This document shows, piece by piece, positions 17,907-26,804 of a DNA stretch of 64,000 nucleotides. The number at the start of each line of letters is the position of its first letter. Position 1 is the first letter of the stretch. The notes beneath the pieces are model-generated. The model ran no database searches and had not been told where the DNA came from. It was given only the letters and a program-made list of their open reading frames with translations. A program made the translations under genes and the position numbers. This DNA comes from Flavobacterium sp. Leaf82 (GTDB lineage Bacteria; Bacteroidota; Bacteroidia; Flavobacteriales; Flavobacteriaceae), in assembly GCF_001422725.1 (NCBI RefSeq), contig NZ_LMMA01000023.1, forward strand, positions 151,593-215,592, in the 5' to 3' direction.

Positions 17907-20438
17907 ATGCTGTTCCCCAAATCATTTCATTTTTTGTTTTTCACATTTTTCTTTATCCTGAACCTTTTTGCACAGGACAAAGGAAAAGTTATGCCCTTAA
18001 AGAAAATCATAAATGATATTGAAGAACAACATCAGGTTAGCTTTAATTATACCGAGGAAAATATTGCCGGACTGGAATTAAACCCTCCAAAAAAATCACT
18101 TACGCTTGACCAAAAACTACAATATCTGGCGAAGAAAACCAATTTGTCTTTTGAAAACATAGGCAATAAATTTATTAATATTTACAAGAAGGACAATCAA
18201 TCTCCAAAAATCTGCGGATACGTCATTTCGAGTTCTGATAAAAAACCTATTGAAAACGCTAATATTACAAGTAATCAAATTCAGGTTACAACGGATTCAA
18301 ACGGTTATTTTGAGTTTAAGAAAGAAGATAAAAACACTTTTTTAATTAGTCATATCGGTTTTATAGCCAAAAGAATTACTGCAGTCAACACAGATTCTAA
18401 AAATTGCCTTCAAATTCTATTAGACCCAGAGATTACTGCCCTTGAAGAAATTAAAGCCAGTGCTATTTTGGCTTTCGGAATCTCAAAAAACACAGACGGA
18501 TCTTTTGAGATTAAGCCCAAGAAATTTGGTATTCTGCCAGGACTTATCGAACCTGATGCTTTGCAAACAATGCAACAAATTCCGGGTGTAAACAGTCTTG
18601 ATGAAAGCGTTTCGAGCATCAATGTTCGCGGTGGTACGCACGATCAGAATTTGTTTTTATGGAACGGGATCCGAATGTTTCAAACCGGACACTTTTTTGG
18701 TTTAATATCAGTCTTTAATCCCAATTTAGCCCATACTATTTCTATATATAAAAACGGAAGTTCTGCTTTTTACGGAGAAAGTGTATCGAGTGTAGTTGCC
18801 ATTTCTTCTACGCCGGAAACAACAGAAAAGAATTCTTTTAGCGCCGGAATAAATATGATTAATGCTGATATTTACGGGAAGTATAATCTTTCGAAAAAAA
18901 GTTATATCGAAATTTCAGCCCGAAAATCGATCACTGATTTTGCAGAAACTCCTACCTACAAAGAATATTTCGACAAAGTGTTTCAAAATACTACCATCAC
19001 TGACTTTTCGCAAACCCAAAATGTAGATTATCGAAGTGATAAAAAATTTGGTTTTTATGATGCGACCCTTAAATACGCTCAAAAAATAGGAAATAAAGAT
19101 CAAATAATTCTTGATTTAATAACCATTAAAGACAATTTGGAAGTTTTTCAAAGTGCGACTGCATACAGCATCATAAGATCGGAAAATAATGTCTTGCGCC
19201 AGCAAAATTATGGTGGAAATTTGTCCTGGAAAAGAAACTGGAATTCTTTTAATACCACTAAAGTGAATGTCTATAACTCGTCTTATGAACTTCTGGCAAA
19301 TCAAAAAAATACTTATGAAAACCAACTCGTTATTCAGGAAAATGCGGTGAATAATAATGGTTTTAATTTAGAAAATAATCATATTATTAGCTCTAAATTT
19401 AGCTTAAACGATGGTTATCAATATAATGAAATGGGCATTACAAATTTAGAAAAGGTACAAAATCCTGATTTCTATCGCAAAGTAAAAGACGTTTTGAGAA
19501 CTCATGCTTTAATTTTGGAAGGAAAATATAACGACACACTTTCCAGAACCTATTTTAAAGTTGGAACCCGAATTAATTACATTGAAAAGTTTAAAAAATA
19601 TATTGTTGAACCCCGAATTCAATTCAATTACGGAATCAGTAAAAGCTTAAATTTAGAATTGCTGGGCGAGTTGAAAAGTCAAAATTCTCAGCAGATTATT
19701 GATTTGCAAAAAGATTATTTTGGTATTGAAAAAAGACGCTGGATTATATCAGACAACAATACAATTCCTATTCAAAGAAGCAAACAACTATCCTTAAACT
19801 TATTTTATAAAAAGAATGACTGGTTGTTGGATGTCGAAAATTTCTATAAAAAAGTAACCGGAATTACCACTTCGAGTCAGGGTTTTCAGAATCAGTTAGA
19901 GTTTGTTCGAACCACTGGCGATTATGAAATTTGGGGAGCAGAAATGCTTGTTCAAAAAAAAATGAATCACTTTCTGACTTGGTTAAGTTATACTTATAAT
20001 CATAATAATTATCATTTTTCTAATTATGAATTTCCTGTTTTCCCTAATAACTTTGAGTTAATGCATAGTGTTTCATGGGCGGGAATTTATGAGAAAAACA
20101 ATTTTAAAATTGCTTTGGGAACAAAATGGACTTCCGGCCGTCCAAAAACTACTCCAGACATCTCACAAATTGACCTTAATAATCCTGTATTGGTTTACAA
20201 TAAACCCAATAGCAACAATTTACATGTTTTTTCACAGGTCAACATTTCCTCAACTTATAAATGGGAAACCGAAAATGGAATTCAATACAAATTAGGGATT
20301 TCCATTTTAAATATCCTAAACAGGAAAAATGAAATCAGCGAATATTATAGGGTAAGTACTATAACAAATTCTATTGAAGAAGTAGAAACGTTTGCACTGC
20401 AAAGAACTCCAAACATGAGCTTTAGAGTTTCATTCTAA
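17907..20438 (+). CDS. TonB-dependent receptor with N-terminal STN signalling domain
   Basis: This 843-residue outer-membrane receptor has a signal peptide (to about residue 22), then an STN secretin/TonB domain (about 28-90; KIINDIEEQHQVSFNY). A carboxypeptidase-type regulatory domain follows (about 101-175; ENANITSNQIQVTTDSNGYFEF), then the plug (VNSLDESVSSINVRGGTHDQNLFLWNGIRMF) and a beta-barrel ending FRVSF. The STN domain is the part that signals to FecR. No SusD partner follows, so it more resembles a FecA-type small-ligand importer than a SusCD glycan importer. The ligand is unknown. Downstream regulon members include a c-type cytochrome and YceI. Confidence 0.92.
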   Translation: MLFPKSFHFLFFTFFFILNLFAQDKGKVMPLKKIINDIEEQHQVSFNYTEENIAGLELNPPKKSLTLDQKLQYLAKKTNLSFENIGNKFINIYKKDNQSPKICGYVISSSDKKPIENANITSNQIQVTTDSNGYFEFKKEDKNTFLISHIGFIAKRITAVNTDSKNCLQILLDPEITALEEIKASAILAFGISKNTDGSFEIKPKKFGILPGLIEPDALQTMQQIPGVNSLDESVSSINVRGGTHDQNLFLWNGIRMFQTGHFFGLISVFNPNLAHTISIYKNGSSAFYGESVSSVVAISSTPETTEKNSFSAGINMINADIYGKYNLSKKSYIEISARKSITDFAETPTYKEYFDKVFQNTTITDFSQTQNVDYRSDKKFGFYDATLKYAQKIGNKDQIILDLITIKDNLEVFQSATAYSIIRSENNVLRQQNYGGNLSWKRNWNSFNTTKVNVYNSSYELLANQKNTYENQLVIQENAVNNNGFNLENNHIISSKFSLNDGYQYNEMGITNLEKVQNPDFYRKVKDVLRTHALILEGKYNDTLSRTYFKVGTRINYIEKFKKYIVEPRIQFNYGISKSLNLELLGELKSQNSQQIIDLQKDYFGIEKRRWIISDNNTIPIQRSKQLSLNLFYKKNDWLLDVENFYKKVTGITTSSQGFQNQLEFVRTTGDYEIWGAEMLVQKKMNHFLTWLSYTYNHNNYHFSNYEFPVFPNNFELMHSVSWAGIYEKNNFKIALGTKWTSGRPKTTPDISQIDLNNPVLVYNKPNSNNLHVFSQVNISSTYKWETENGIQYKLGISILNILNRKNEISEYYRVSTITNSIEEVETFALQRTPNMSFRVSF

Positions 20439-20509
20439 GATTATTTTACACGGATGATACAATCCTATATTCCTTCTTTTTATTTCTTTTATAAAATATC
20501 AATTCTTTG

Positions 20510-20538
20510 GTAGGGTAATCTACTATAAGGCTGTTTTA
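20510..20538 (+). promoter_or_regulatory. ECF-sigma promoter copy 3
   Basis: GTAGGGTAA, 13 bases, TGTTTTA lies about 208 bases before the lipoprotein ATG at 20746. The identity with copy 4 extends further: both begin with TTTGGTAGGGTAAT and continue GCTGTTTTACTATT. Confidence 0.72.
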
Positions 20539-20745
20539 CTATTGAATCCCTTCAAACAATAAAAAATGGCTTCCTTAAAAAAATTGATACTTTATTCTTA
20601 TGACAGTTCGTAACCTACTATAGAAAAACGAAATCCTCATTAAAATAGATATTTATTGATATCTAAATCAAACAATACAATGCTTTACGATTCCTGTAAA
20701 GCATGTTTTTTCCCTTTCTATAAAATTAATCTAATCAAAAAGACA

Positions 20746-21648
20746 ATGAAATTAAAACAAATTAAACTCGTTTTAGCTGCTCTTGTAGCAACTACATTTT
20801 TCGCTGGTTGCAGTAGTGATAATAATGACAATAGTACTCCTACTACTCCAGAATTAAAAACAGAAGTTAATCTTTCTACGAGTGCAACATTAGGCTCTTA
20901 TTTAACAGATAAAAGCGGAAGATCTTTATATGTTTTCGCAACAGATGCAAACGGACAAGTTTCTTGTACAGGCGGTTGTGAAGCTTTATGGCCTGCTTTT
21001 GTAGTAGATAATCTAACTGCTGATAAATTAGGTTCAGGATTAACATTGGCGGATTTTAGTACTGTAAACACTGCATCTGGCAAAAAACAAGTAACCTACA
21101 AAGGTTGGCCACTGTATTATTATGCACCAGTTTCAGGAGACGACGGATATGGCAACGCAGGCAAAAATGTACCTGAAGCTGCCGGTAAAACAACCGGAGA
21201 CGGTGTTGGCGGTATTTGGTTTATAGCAAAACCAGATTATTCGATTATGCTGGTAAGAAGTCAGCTTACAGGACATGACGGAAAAAACTACAAGTCTGAT
21301 TATACTGTTGGTGATGGTTTGACTACCTATTTTACAGATGCTAAAGGTTTGACATTATACACTTTCAAAAATGATAATTTCAAGAAAAACAATTTCACAA
21401 AAGCAGACTTTTCTAATAATGGGGTTTGGCCAATTTATGAAACAGACAAAATTGTGGTTCCTTCTGTTCTTGATAAATCTAAGTTTTCTGTAATTACAGT
21501 ATTTGGCAAATCTCAACTGGTTTACAACGGTTGGCCTTTATATTATTTTGGACAAGACGCTTCTGTAAGAGGGGCAAATAAAGGAATTAGTTTTCCTGCT
21601 CCGGCTGTTTGGCCTGTACCTGTAAAAGATTCGCCGCTTGCAATCTAA
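20746..21648 (+). CDS. Lipoprotein with Lipoprotein_15 (secreted repeat) domains
   Basis: The start is taken at ATG 20746 because it places a lipoprotein leader at the N-terminus (LAALVATTFFAGC). The 300-residue protein carries two COG4315-type repeats: LGSYLTDKSGRSLYVFATDANGQ...CTGGCEALWPAF...YKGWPLYYYAP, and LTTYFTDAKGLTLYTFKNDNFKKN...GVWPIY...YNGWPLYYFGQD. The repeat family is of unknown function and often travels with envelope redox proteins. The gene is monocistronic, between an ECF-type promoter and a strong terminator, in the same regulon as the FecI/FecR genes. Confidence 0.85.
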   Translation: MKLKQIKLVLAALVATTFFAGCSSDNNDNSTPTTPELKTEVNLSTSATLGSYLTDKSGRSLYVFATDANGQVSCTGGCEALWPAFVVDNLTADKLGSGLTLADFSTVNTASGKKQVTYKGWPLYYYAPVSGDDGYGNAGKNVPEAAGKTTGDGVGGIWFIAKPDYSIMLVRSQLTGHDGKNYKSDYTVGDGLTTYFTDAKGLTLYTFKNDNFKKNNFTKADFSNNGVWPIYETDKIVVPSVLDKSKFSVITVFGKSQLVYNGWPLYYFGQDASVRGANKGISFPAPAVWPVPVKDSPLAI

Positions 21649-21697
21649 AAAGTCTACTATTCAATTTGATTGATGTCTATCGATAATATGCTCTTTT

Positions 21698-21740
21698 TCA
21701 AATTAGTCCAATAAGGTGTTGGACTAATTTGAATTTTTTT
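21698..21740 (+). terminator. Rho-independent terminator
   Basis: TCAAATTAGTCCAA pairs perfectly with TTGGACTAATTTGA around a 7-base loop, followed by a run of eight T residues. Confidence 0.93.
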
Positions 21741-21760
21741 TAGAAAATAACATTTTTTTG

Positions 21761-21789
21761 GTAGGGTAATTTTCATCGAAGCTGTTTTA
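21761..21789 (+). promoter_or_regulatory. ECF-sigma promoter copy 4 (OB-fold/DUF5777/cytochrome/YceI operon)
   Basis: GTAGGGTAA, 13 bases, TGTTTTA sits right after a terminator and ends 21 bases before ATG 21811 (or 27 before ATG 21817), giving a short leader. Confidence 0.72.
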
Positions 21790-21810
21790 CTATTAAATCT
21801 TACCAAAACA

Positions 21811-22212
21811 ATGCATATGAAAAGAAAAAAAACAGCAATTATAATTGCAGCTCTGTTAATAGTGGCTTCGGCCGGTATTTATTTTTATTACGGTTTTCTC
21901 TTTAAAGAAGCACGTAATATAGAATCAGAAGTACCTGATTTCAATATACCCGCAACAAAATTACTTGACGATTATAATGCTGATCCAAAAAAAGCAGATC
22001 TGTTATACCTCAATAAAACTATTGAAATAACAGGTACCGTTACAAAACAAACTGATTCAGTAGTAATACTTGAAAACACCGTCTTTTGTCTGTTTACTCA
22101 AAAAGTTAAAGACAAAATTACAAGTAATAAAGTAACCGTTAAAGGTAAATGCATTGGTTACGACGAACTGTTTCAGGAGGTTAAAATAGACCAATGCACC
22201 ATTAATAAATAA
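21811..22212 (+). CDS. Membrane-anchored OB-fold (tRNA_anti-like) protein
   Basis: This 133-residue protein starts at ATG 21811 or the in-frame ATG 21817. A single N-terminal membrane helix (AIIIAALLIVASAGIYFYYGFLF) is followed by an OB-fold of the tRNA_anti-like family (ATKLLDDYNADPKKADLLYLNKTIEITGTVTKQ...VTVKGKCIGYDELFQEVKIDQCTI). The binding partner is not known. It is the first gene of a four-gene unit, with 20 bases to the next start. Confidence 0.8.
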   Translation: MHMKRKKTAIIIAALLIVASAGIYFYYGFLFKEARNIESEVPDFNIPATKLLDDYNADPKKADLLYLNKTIEITGTVTKQTDSVVILENTVFCLFTQKVKDKITSNKVTVKGKCIGYDELFQEVKIDQCTINK

Positions 22213-22232
22213 ACAAACCAATTAATCCATTT

Positions 22233-23075
22233 ATGAAAAAAATTTTAGTTTCAATATGCCTTTTTTTAGCTACTATGGCATATTCGCAAGATGATTTGTT
22301 AAAAAGCCTTGATTCAACTCAGGTTGAAGACAGCTATTCTACAGCAACTTTTAAAGCTTTACAGCTGGTAACTTTGCAGACCACAAAAATGCCTGCAAAA
22401 AAAGAGTTCTATTTTGTGGTTTCACATCGTTTTGGTACTGTTAAAGATGGCTTCGATAGTTTTTTTGGTCTTGATAATGCTACCACAAAATTGGGCGGTA
22501 TTTACGGAGTTACAGATTGGTTGTCTGTTAGCCTTTCCAGACACACACTAAACAAAATGTATGAAACGGGAGTAAAATACCGAATGGCGAGACAAAACGA
22601 TAATTTTCCGCTGGACATTGTTGGGTATAGTGTTGCCGACATTAATACATTTTTAGAAAAAGAGCAATATCCCGGATTAGAATTTAAGCATCGCATGACT
22701 TATGTGCAGCAATTATTGATCTCCAGAAAAATTGGCGAAAAACTATCACTGGAATTAGTGCCGTCATTTATACATAAAAATCTTTACAATCCTGATTTAG
22801 AAAGAGATGATCAGTTTTCTTTTGGAGGAGGCGGACGTTATAAAATCACCAAAAGATTGTCTGTTAATTTAGAATACATGCACAATTTTAATAAACCTGA
22901 CTTTTATAATAATCCCCTTTCTGTTGGTCTTGATGTCGAAACCGGCGGACACGTATTTCAACTAATATTTACCAACTCACAATCTATGAGCGAGAGCGGA
23001 TACCTGACCAATGCGTCCGGAGATTGGGGTAAAGGAGATTTCTTTTTTGGATTTAACCTATACAGAGTATTTTAA
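22233..23075 (+). CDS. DUF5777-family outer-membrane beta-barrel protein
   Basis: This 280-residue protein has a signal peptide (to AYSQ, residue 19). The body carries alternating strands and the DUF5777 hallmarks: FYFVVSHRFGTVKDGFDSFFGLDNATTKLGGIYGVTDWLSVSLSRH near the N-terminus and GDFFFGFNLYRVF at the end. DUF5777 proteins are predicted outer-membrane barrels of unknown role. From general knowledge they occur next to YceI and cytochrome genes, as here. Confidence 0.85.
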   Translation: MKKILVSICLFLATMAYSQDDLLKSLDSTQVEDSYSTATFKALQLVTLQTTKMPAKKEFYFVVSHRFGTVKDGFDSFFGLDNATTKLGGIYGVTDWLSVSLSRHTLNKMYETGVKYRMARQNDNFPLDIVGYSVADINTFLEKEQYPGLEFKHRMTYVQQLLISRKIGEKLSLELVPSFIHKNLYNPDLERDDQFSFGGGGRYKITKRLSVNLEYMHNFNKPDFYNNPLSVGLDVETGGHVFQLIFTNSQSMSESGYLTNASGDWGKGDFFFGFNLYRVF

Positions 23076-23095
23076 TAACTACAAATAATCAAATT

Positions 23096-23491
23096 ATGAA
23101 AAAAGCAATAGCATTTACAATTTTACTGGCAGTACTAACAAGCTGTAGTGACTCTGACACTTATCAGGATATCGAAACACCAAAAGACCCAGTTGTAACT
23201 CCAGGTCCTGGAACTACACCTGACCCGGTGGCGGCAACTACTTACACTAAAAATGCAAAATCAATTATTGATGCCAATTGTATAGGATGTCACCAAAGCG
23301 GAAGATCTGCAGGCTTTAGACCTTTGACTACTTATGCAGAGGTAAAAGCAGCAGTTGAAAGTGCAGGCTTATTAAACCGAATTCAGTTGCAAAGCGGACA
23401 GCAGGGTATTATGCCGCAAGCTGGAAGAATGTCACAGGCAAATATTGATGTAATTGTAAAATGGAATACTGACGGACTAAAAGAAAATTAA
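23096..23491 (+). CDS. Mono-heme c-type cytochrome lipoprotein
   Basis: This 131-residue protein has a lipobox at LAVLTSC (Cys17) and a Pro/Thr-rich linker. The cytochrome domain has one heme-attachment site (CIGCH; C62, C65, H66), and a later GIMPQAGRMSQ segment supplies a plausible distal Met. It should carry electrons at the envelope. The stop is five bases before the yceI start. Confidence 0.88.
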   Translation: MKKAIAFTILLAVLTSCSDSDTYQDIETPKDPVVTPGPGTTPDPVAATTYTKNAKSIIDANCIGCHQSGRSAGFRPLTTYAEVKAAVESAGLLNRIQLQSGQQGIMPQAGRMSQANIDVIVKWNTDGLKEN

Positions 23492-23496
23492 TTATT

Positions 23497-24051
23497 ATGA
23501 AAAAAACAGTTCTCAATTTCTTTGTTTTAGCATTGGTCCTTATCGCAAATACAAGTGGATTTGCACAAAAGTTGATCACAAAAACAGGGAATATAAAATT
23601 TCAGGCTTCAATGCCATCTTATGAAGAAGTAGCTGCCGAAAACAAAAGTGTATCTGCAGTCTTAGAACAATCAACCGGAGATTTTGCTGCATTGGTTCTT
23701 ATAAAAGGTTTTAGGTTTAAGGTTGCTTTAATGGAGGAACATTTCAACGAGAATTATATGGAATCTGAAAAGTTCTCAAAAGCAACTTTAAAAGGCAAAA
23801 TAGAAGATTTTGATATTTCTAAAATTACTAATACGCCTAAAAATTTCACTTTAAAAGGAGATCTTACTATTCACGGAAAAACAAAACCTGTTACCGTAAT
23901 CGTAAAAATTTCAAAAGCTGCAAACGGAGTAAATGCTGTTGGTTCATTTGAAGCAAAGCCGGAAGATTTTGATATCGAAATCCCAAGTCTGGTCAGAAAA
24001 AAAATTGCTGATAAGATAAAAATTAATTACAATTTTTTATTGACTAAATGA
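23497..24051 (+). CDS. YceI-family periplasmic protein
   Basis: This 184-residue protein has a signal peptide (to GFAQ, about residue 24) and the lipocalin-like YceI fold: ITKTGNIKFQASMPSYEEVAAENKS, MEEHFNENYMESEKFSKATLKGKI and LTIHGKTKPVTVIVKI. YceI proteins bind isoprenoid quinones or other amphiphiles in the periplasm. Together with the cytochrome one gene upstream this suggests an electron-transfer or quinone-handling role for the regulon (inference). It is the last gene before a terminator. Confidence 0.9.
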   Translation: MKKTVLNFFVLALVLIANTSGFAQKLITKTGNIKFQASMPSYEEVAAENKSVSAVLEQSTGDFAALVLIKGFRFKVALMEEHFNENYMESEKFSKATLKGKIEDFDISKITNTPKNFTLKGDLTIHGKTKPVTVIVKISKAANGVNAVGSFEAKPEDFDIEIPSLVRKKIADKIKINYNFLLTK

Positions 24052-24157
24052 TCTTTTGGAAAAGATCAAATATTGAGATATTGTTGTATACCCACCAATA
24101 AGTATCTGAATAAAAATCTTTTTGATTTGGAAGATCATTAAACATGAATAATGTTAT

Positions 24158-24193
24158 GAGGTCAGTTTGATACTTAGCTGACCTCTTTTTTTA
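24158..24193 (+). terminator. Rho-independent terminator
   Basis: GAGGTCAG pairs with CTGACCTC around a 12-base loop, followed by eight T residues, ~105 bases after yceI. Confidence 0.85.
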
Positions 24194-24213
24194 TTAATCT
24201 AAACTACATTTAA

Positions 24214-24633
24214 ATGGTCTGCAAAAATTATGTTGTTTCCGGAGAAGATGTAAATGATGGCATGGTCATGGAGGATAATGCATACATTTCTTATACACTT
24301 CGAATTTTATATCATTTTCTATTTCATAACGGTTTCTCAAGAGAGAAACTTAATGCGCTGCATGTGGGATTACAAGAAAAAAATCACATATTGGTTTGTC
24401 ACAAAAATCTAATGTTTACAGAGCATTTTTTTGTAGAGATGAAACATTGCTATATAGATGATAAAATTAATATAAAAAGCTGCTTTTACAATTCAAAAAA
24501 TGAATGCTGCGCAGAAGTTACCAAAGAAATAGAATGGTTTGACTCTATTTGTAAAGAAATCATCCCAGCGCCAAAACAAATTCTAAAGCATTTTGATACT
24601 AATACCAGAGAGAATGTTTTAAGTTTCCTGTAA
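24214..24633 (+). CDS. Hot-dog fold (thioesterase-like) protein
   Basis: This 139-residue cytoplasmic protein follows the YbgC/4HBT order: a strand (YVVSGEDVNDGMVMEDNAYISYT), the long central helix (LRILYHFLFHNGFSREKL), then alternating strands (LVCHKNLMFTEHFFVEMKHCYIDDKINIKSCFYNSKNECCAEVTKEIEWFD). Acyl-CoA thioesterases of this type release fatty acids from CoA or ACP. The catalytic Asp is not certain (DVNDG is a candidate). It is very close to the preceding terminator, with no operon partner. Confidence 0.55.
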   Translation: MVCKNYVVSGEDVNDGMVMEDNAYISYTLRILYHFLFHNGFSREKLNALHVGLQEKNHILVCHKNLMFTEHFFVEMKHCYIDDKINIKSCFYNSKNECCAEVTKEIEWFDSICKEIIPAPKQILKHFDTNTRENVLSFL

Positions 24634-24818
24634 CTTTCAACCCACTAAAACAAAAAAAACTAAGAATCAATTAATTAAAAATAAAAACGCGTTTAATATT
24701 AAAAAAAATACACTTTTGAGGTAACAAATAATAGAGTAACGCATCAAAAGGTAAACTTTAAAAAAATTAAACATCATAAATATCTGAGCTACGTTACAAA
24801 GCAAACTTATAGAAAACA

Positions 24819-24846
24819 AAAAAGCCACTCAAATGAGTGGCTTTTC
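24819..24846 (-). terminator. Rho-independent terminator
   Basis: AAAAAGCCACTC pairs with GAGTGGCTTTT around AAAT. On the minus strand it directly follows a tRNA-like relic, as is usual for tRNA genes. Confidence 0.8.
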
Positions 24847-24847
24847 G

Positions 24848-24929
24848 TGACCTTAGAAGGAGCGAATACGAACCTTTTAATTGAAGATCTAAAACTTTTA
24901 GCCGACTCTTTTGATTGAGTTTTGTGATG
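24848..24929 (-). pseudogene. Degenerate tRNA-like remnant
   Basis: Read on the minus strand, ACTC-N8-GAGT (24905-24920) matches the D-arm pattern. It is followed by a 7-base loop closed by a mostly paired 5-bp stem (anticodon arm), then AAGG-TTCGTATTCG...CCTT at the T-arm position. The acceptor stem does not pair and the T-loop is too long, so it cannot be a working tRNA. The terminator that follows supports tRNA origin. Confidence 0.35.
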
Positions 24930-25049
24930 CAAAGATAAATAAAAAAGGGTGTAATCAAAATTGATTATACCTGATAGTTAAAGTTTCAATATTAAAAATT
25001 CACCGTATTGAAACTACAATATTCAAATAATAAACTAAAATTTAAAATT

Positions 25050-25481
25050 ATGAAACATTTGCCTGATTTAAATGACTTCGCTAAAATTCTTATAGCCAAA
25101 GGCTTTGATGGTTCTTTTCAAACACAAGTAGCCTATCCTGGAAAGTTGAAAGAAAGCATTACCGAATATATGGAAGCCTGTAACAATGGTAAAGAAAGAT
25201 CTACTAGAGACGGAAACTTTTTACTAACGACTTATCTACAATGGTCTGGAGATGATAATCCCCGTATTGTATGCGATTTTTGGGTAAGAAAAGAAAACGA
25301 CGGTTTTGATATACAAAAAATGGAAATCACAAATAAAGACAGATATGGACAACTTTTGAAAAAATCGGAACTAAAAAACCTTTCAATAAATTCAATTCCG
25401 ACATTAAAGGAAGCCATTGCTCAGGTTTCAGTATTTCCTCAACAAAAGCTTTCTTCTCACAAAAGAGGATTTAGAATGTGA
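25050..25481 (+). CDS. Small protein of unknown family
   Basis: The start is taken at ATG 25050 (MKHLPDLNDFAKILIAKGFDG), preceded by an A/T-rich leader. The frame could start 14 codons earlier. The 143-residue product is soluble, with a conserved-looking core (TYLQWSGDDNPRIVCDFWVRKENDGFDIQKMEI) and a basic C-terminal end (SSHKRGFRM). I do not recognise it. Surroundings with a tRNA relic and non-coding debris suggest an accessory gene, but no mobility gene is adjacent. Confidence 0.6.
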   Translation: MKHLPDLNDFAKILIAKGFDGSFQTQVAYPGKLKESITEYMEACNNGKERSTRDGNFLLTTYLQWSGDDNPRIVCDFWVRKENDGFDIQKMEITNKDRYGQLLKKSELKNLSINSIPTLKEAIAQVSVFPQQKLSSHKRGFRM

Positions 25482-25915
25482 CAACTACAAAGTAATTAAA
25501 CAGATGAAAAAATAGAGCACGAACTAGCTTTTCTCCAGAACAATGATAAAAGTAGACAAATAAAAACCAAATTTCTCTGAAGCTTTTGTCTTAGTAGCAG
25601 CAAGCATTCAAATATCTGCCACCAATGACTAAGTTTCATTGAGTTTGAAAAACCAACAATGAAAAACCTATTAAAAGAAAGCTTAGATAGCTTTTTTCTA
25701 CAGTTGTGTGTTTATCGTAAAAAGATTTTTTAAAAATCAGGATAGCTAAGTGTAAATCTTATTTGAAATATGTGGCCTGAAGGATTATGGATTTTGGACA
25801 ACAATCGATTTTACTAACCAGAAATACATAGAGGAAACACTATAATGTTATTGTAAAATTGGCAAAGAAGCATTAAATTTGAACATCTTACCAGAAGAAT
25901 TGATAATTTAAAAGA
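25482..25915. other. 434-bp gap without a recognisable gene
   Basis: Short open stretches in several frames are interrupted by stops. No terminator, repeat or intact small gene was found. It may hold decayed coding sequence. Confidence 0.3.
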
Positions 25916-26755
25916 ATGAATACTATCTTGCCTCGATATAAAATAGATCTCAAAAATGATTTTGTATTCCTAAAAGAAGATGATCTGGAAAAATTCATGT
26001 TTTCGGATCTAAATGCACATAGCCATAATTATTACATACTGAGTTTTTTGTATGAGGGATCTGTTGCTCATCTTTCTGATTTCGAACATGAATTAGTTTC
26101 ATCTCCCGCAGTTTTAATGCTGGACATTGACCACGTTCACACGCACCCTGATATAAGTGATTGTAAAATAGTTTCGATAGCATTCTCAACAAATTTCATT
26201 TCGGATCAACAGCAGACCTTTTTACAAAAAGTGAGTCAAGTATTTTCCAGACCATTCATCAATATTTCTTCAGAGGAACTTAATCAGCTGGATGAAATTA
26301 TCAAAATTATTGCAAGGGAAAGTCTAAATGATAAAAAGGACTATGAATTACTCAAAGCATTGCTAAACGTTTTAATAGTAAAGTGCTTGAGACTTTCAGA
26401 GACATATCCTATTACGGATCAAAATAAAAATGGAATCTATAGTAATTTTAAAACGCTTTTAAAGGCAAATTTTCAAAAGCAACATCAAGTAAAATTTTAT
26501 GCAGACAGGCTCAATGTTAGCACACGAATATTAACTCAATATATTAGAAGTTCCACTTTTAAAACTCCAAAACAGTTAATAGACGAACATTTGTTATTAG
26601 AAGCCAAAAGACTGCTGTATTGGTCGAATGCTTCAAGCAAGGAGATCGCCTGGCAGCTGGGATTTGAAACTGATAGCTATTTCAACAGATTCTTCAAGAA
26701 ACATATCGGTAAAACCCCTAAGGAATTTCACAGAAAACATTATGAAGGAAAATAG
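25916..26755 (+). CDS. AraC-family transcriptional regulator
   Basis: This 279-residue protein has an N-terminal cupin-like sensor (AHSHNYYILSFLYEGSVAHLSDFEHELVSSPAVLMLDIDHVHTHP). The C-terminal AraC DNA-binding domain reads QVKFYADRLNVSTRILTQYIRSSTFKTPKQLIDEHLLLEAKRLL and SSKEIAWQLGFETDSYFNRFFKKHIGKTPKEF. It converges on the secreted DJ-1/PfpI gene across a shared terminator. That gene pair is a common arrangement, so regulation of the PfpI gene is plausible. Confidence 0.9.
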   Translation: MNTILPRYKIDLKNDFVFLKEDDLEKFMFSDLNAHSHNYYILSFLYEGSVAHLSDFEHELVSSPAVLMLDIDHVHTHPDISDCKIVSIAFSTNFISDQQQTFLQKVSQVFSRPFINISSEELNQLDEIIKIIARESLNDKKDYELLKALLNVLIVKCLRLSETYPITDQNKNGIYSNFKTLLKANFQKQHQVKFYADRLNVSTRILTQYIRSSTFKTPKQLIDEHLLLEAKRLLYWSNASSKEIAWQLGFETDSYFNRFFKKHIGKTPKEFHRKHYEGK

Positions 26756-26792
26756 AATAACTACTGATAAAATGAATCCATCAGTAGTTATT
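26756..26792. terminator. Convergent terminator
   Basis: AATAACTACTGAT pairs perfectly with ATCAGTAGTTATT around an 11-base loop. It separates the AraC gene (+) and the PfpI gene (-). Confidence 0.85.
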
Positions 26793-26804
26793 GATTTAGT
26801 GTTT

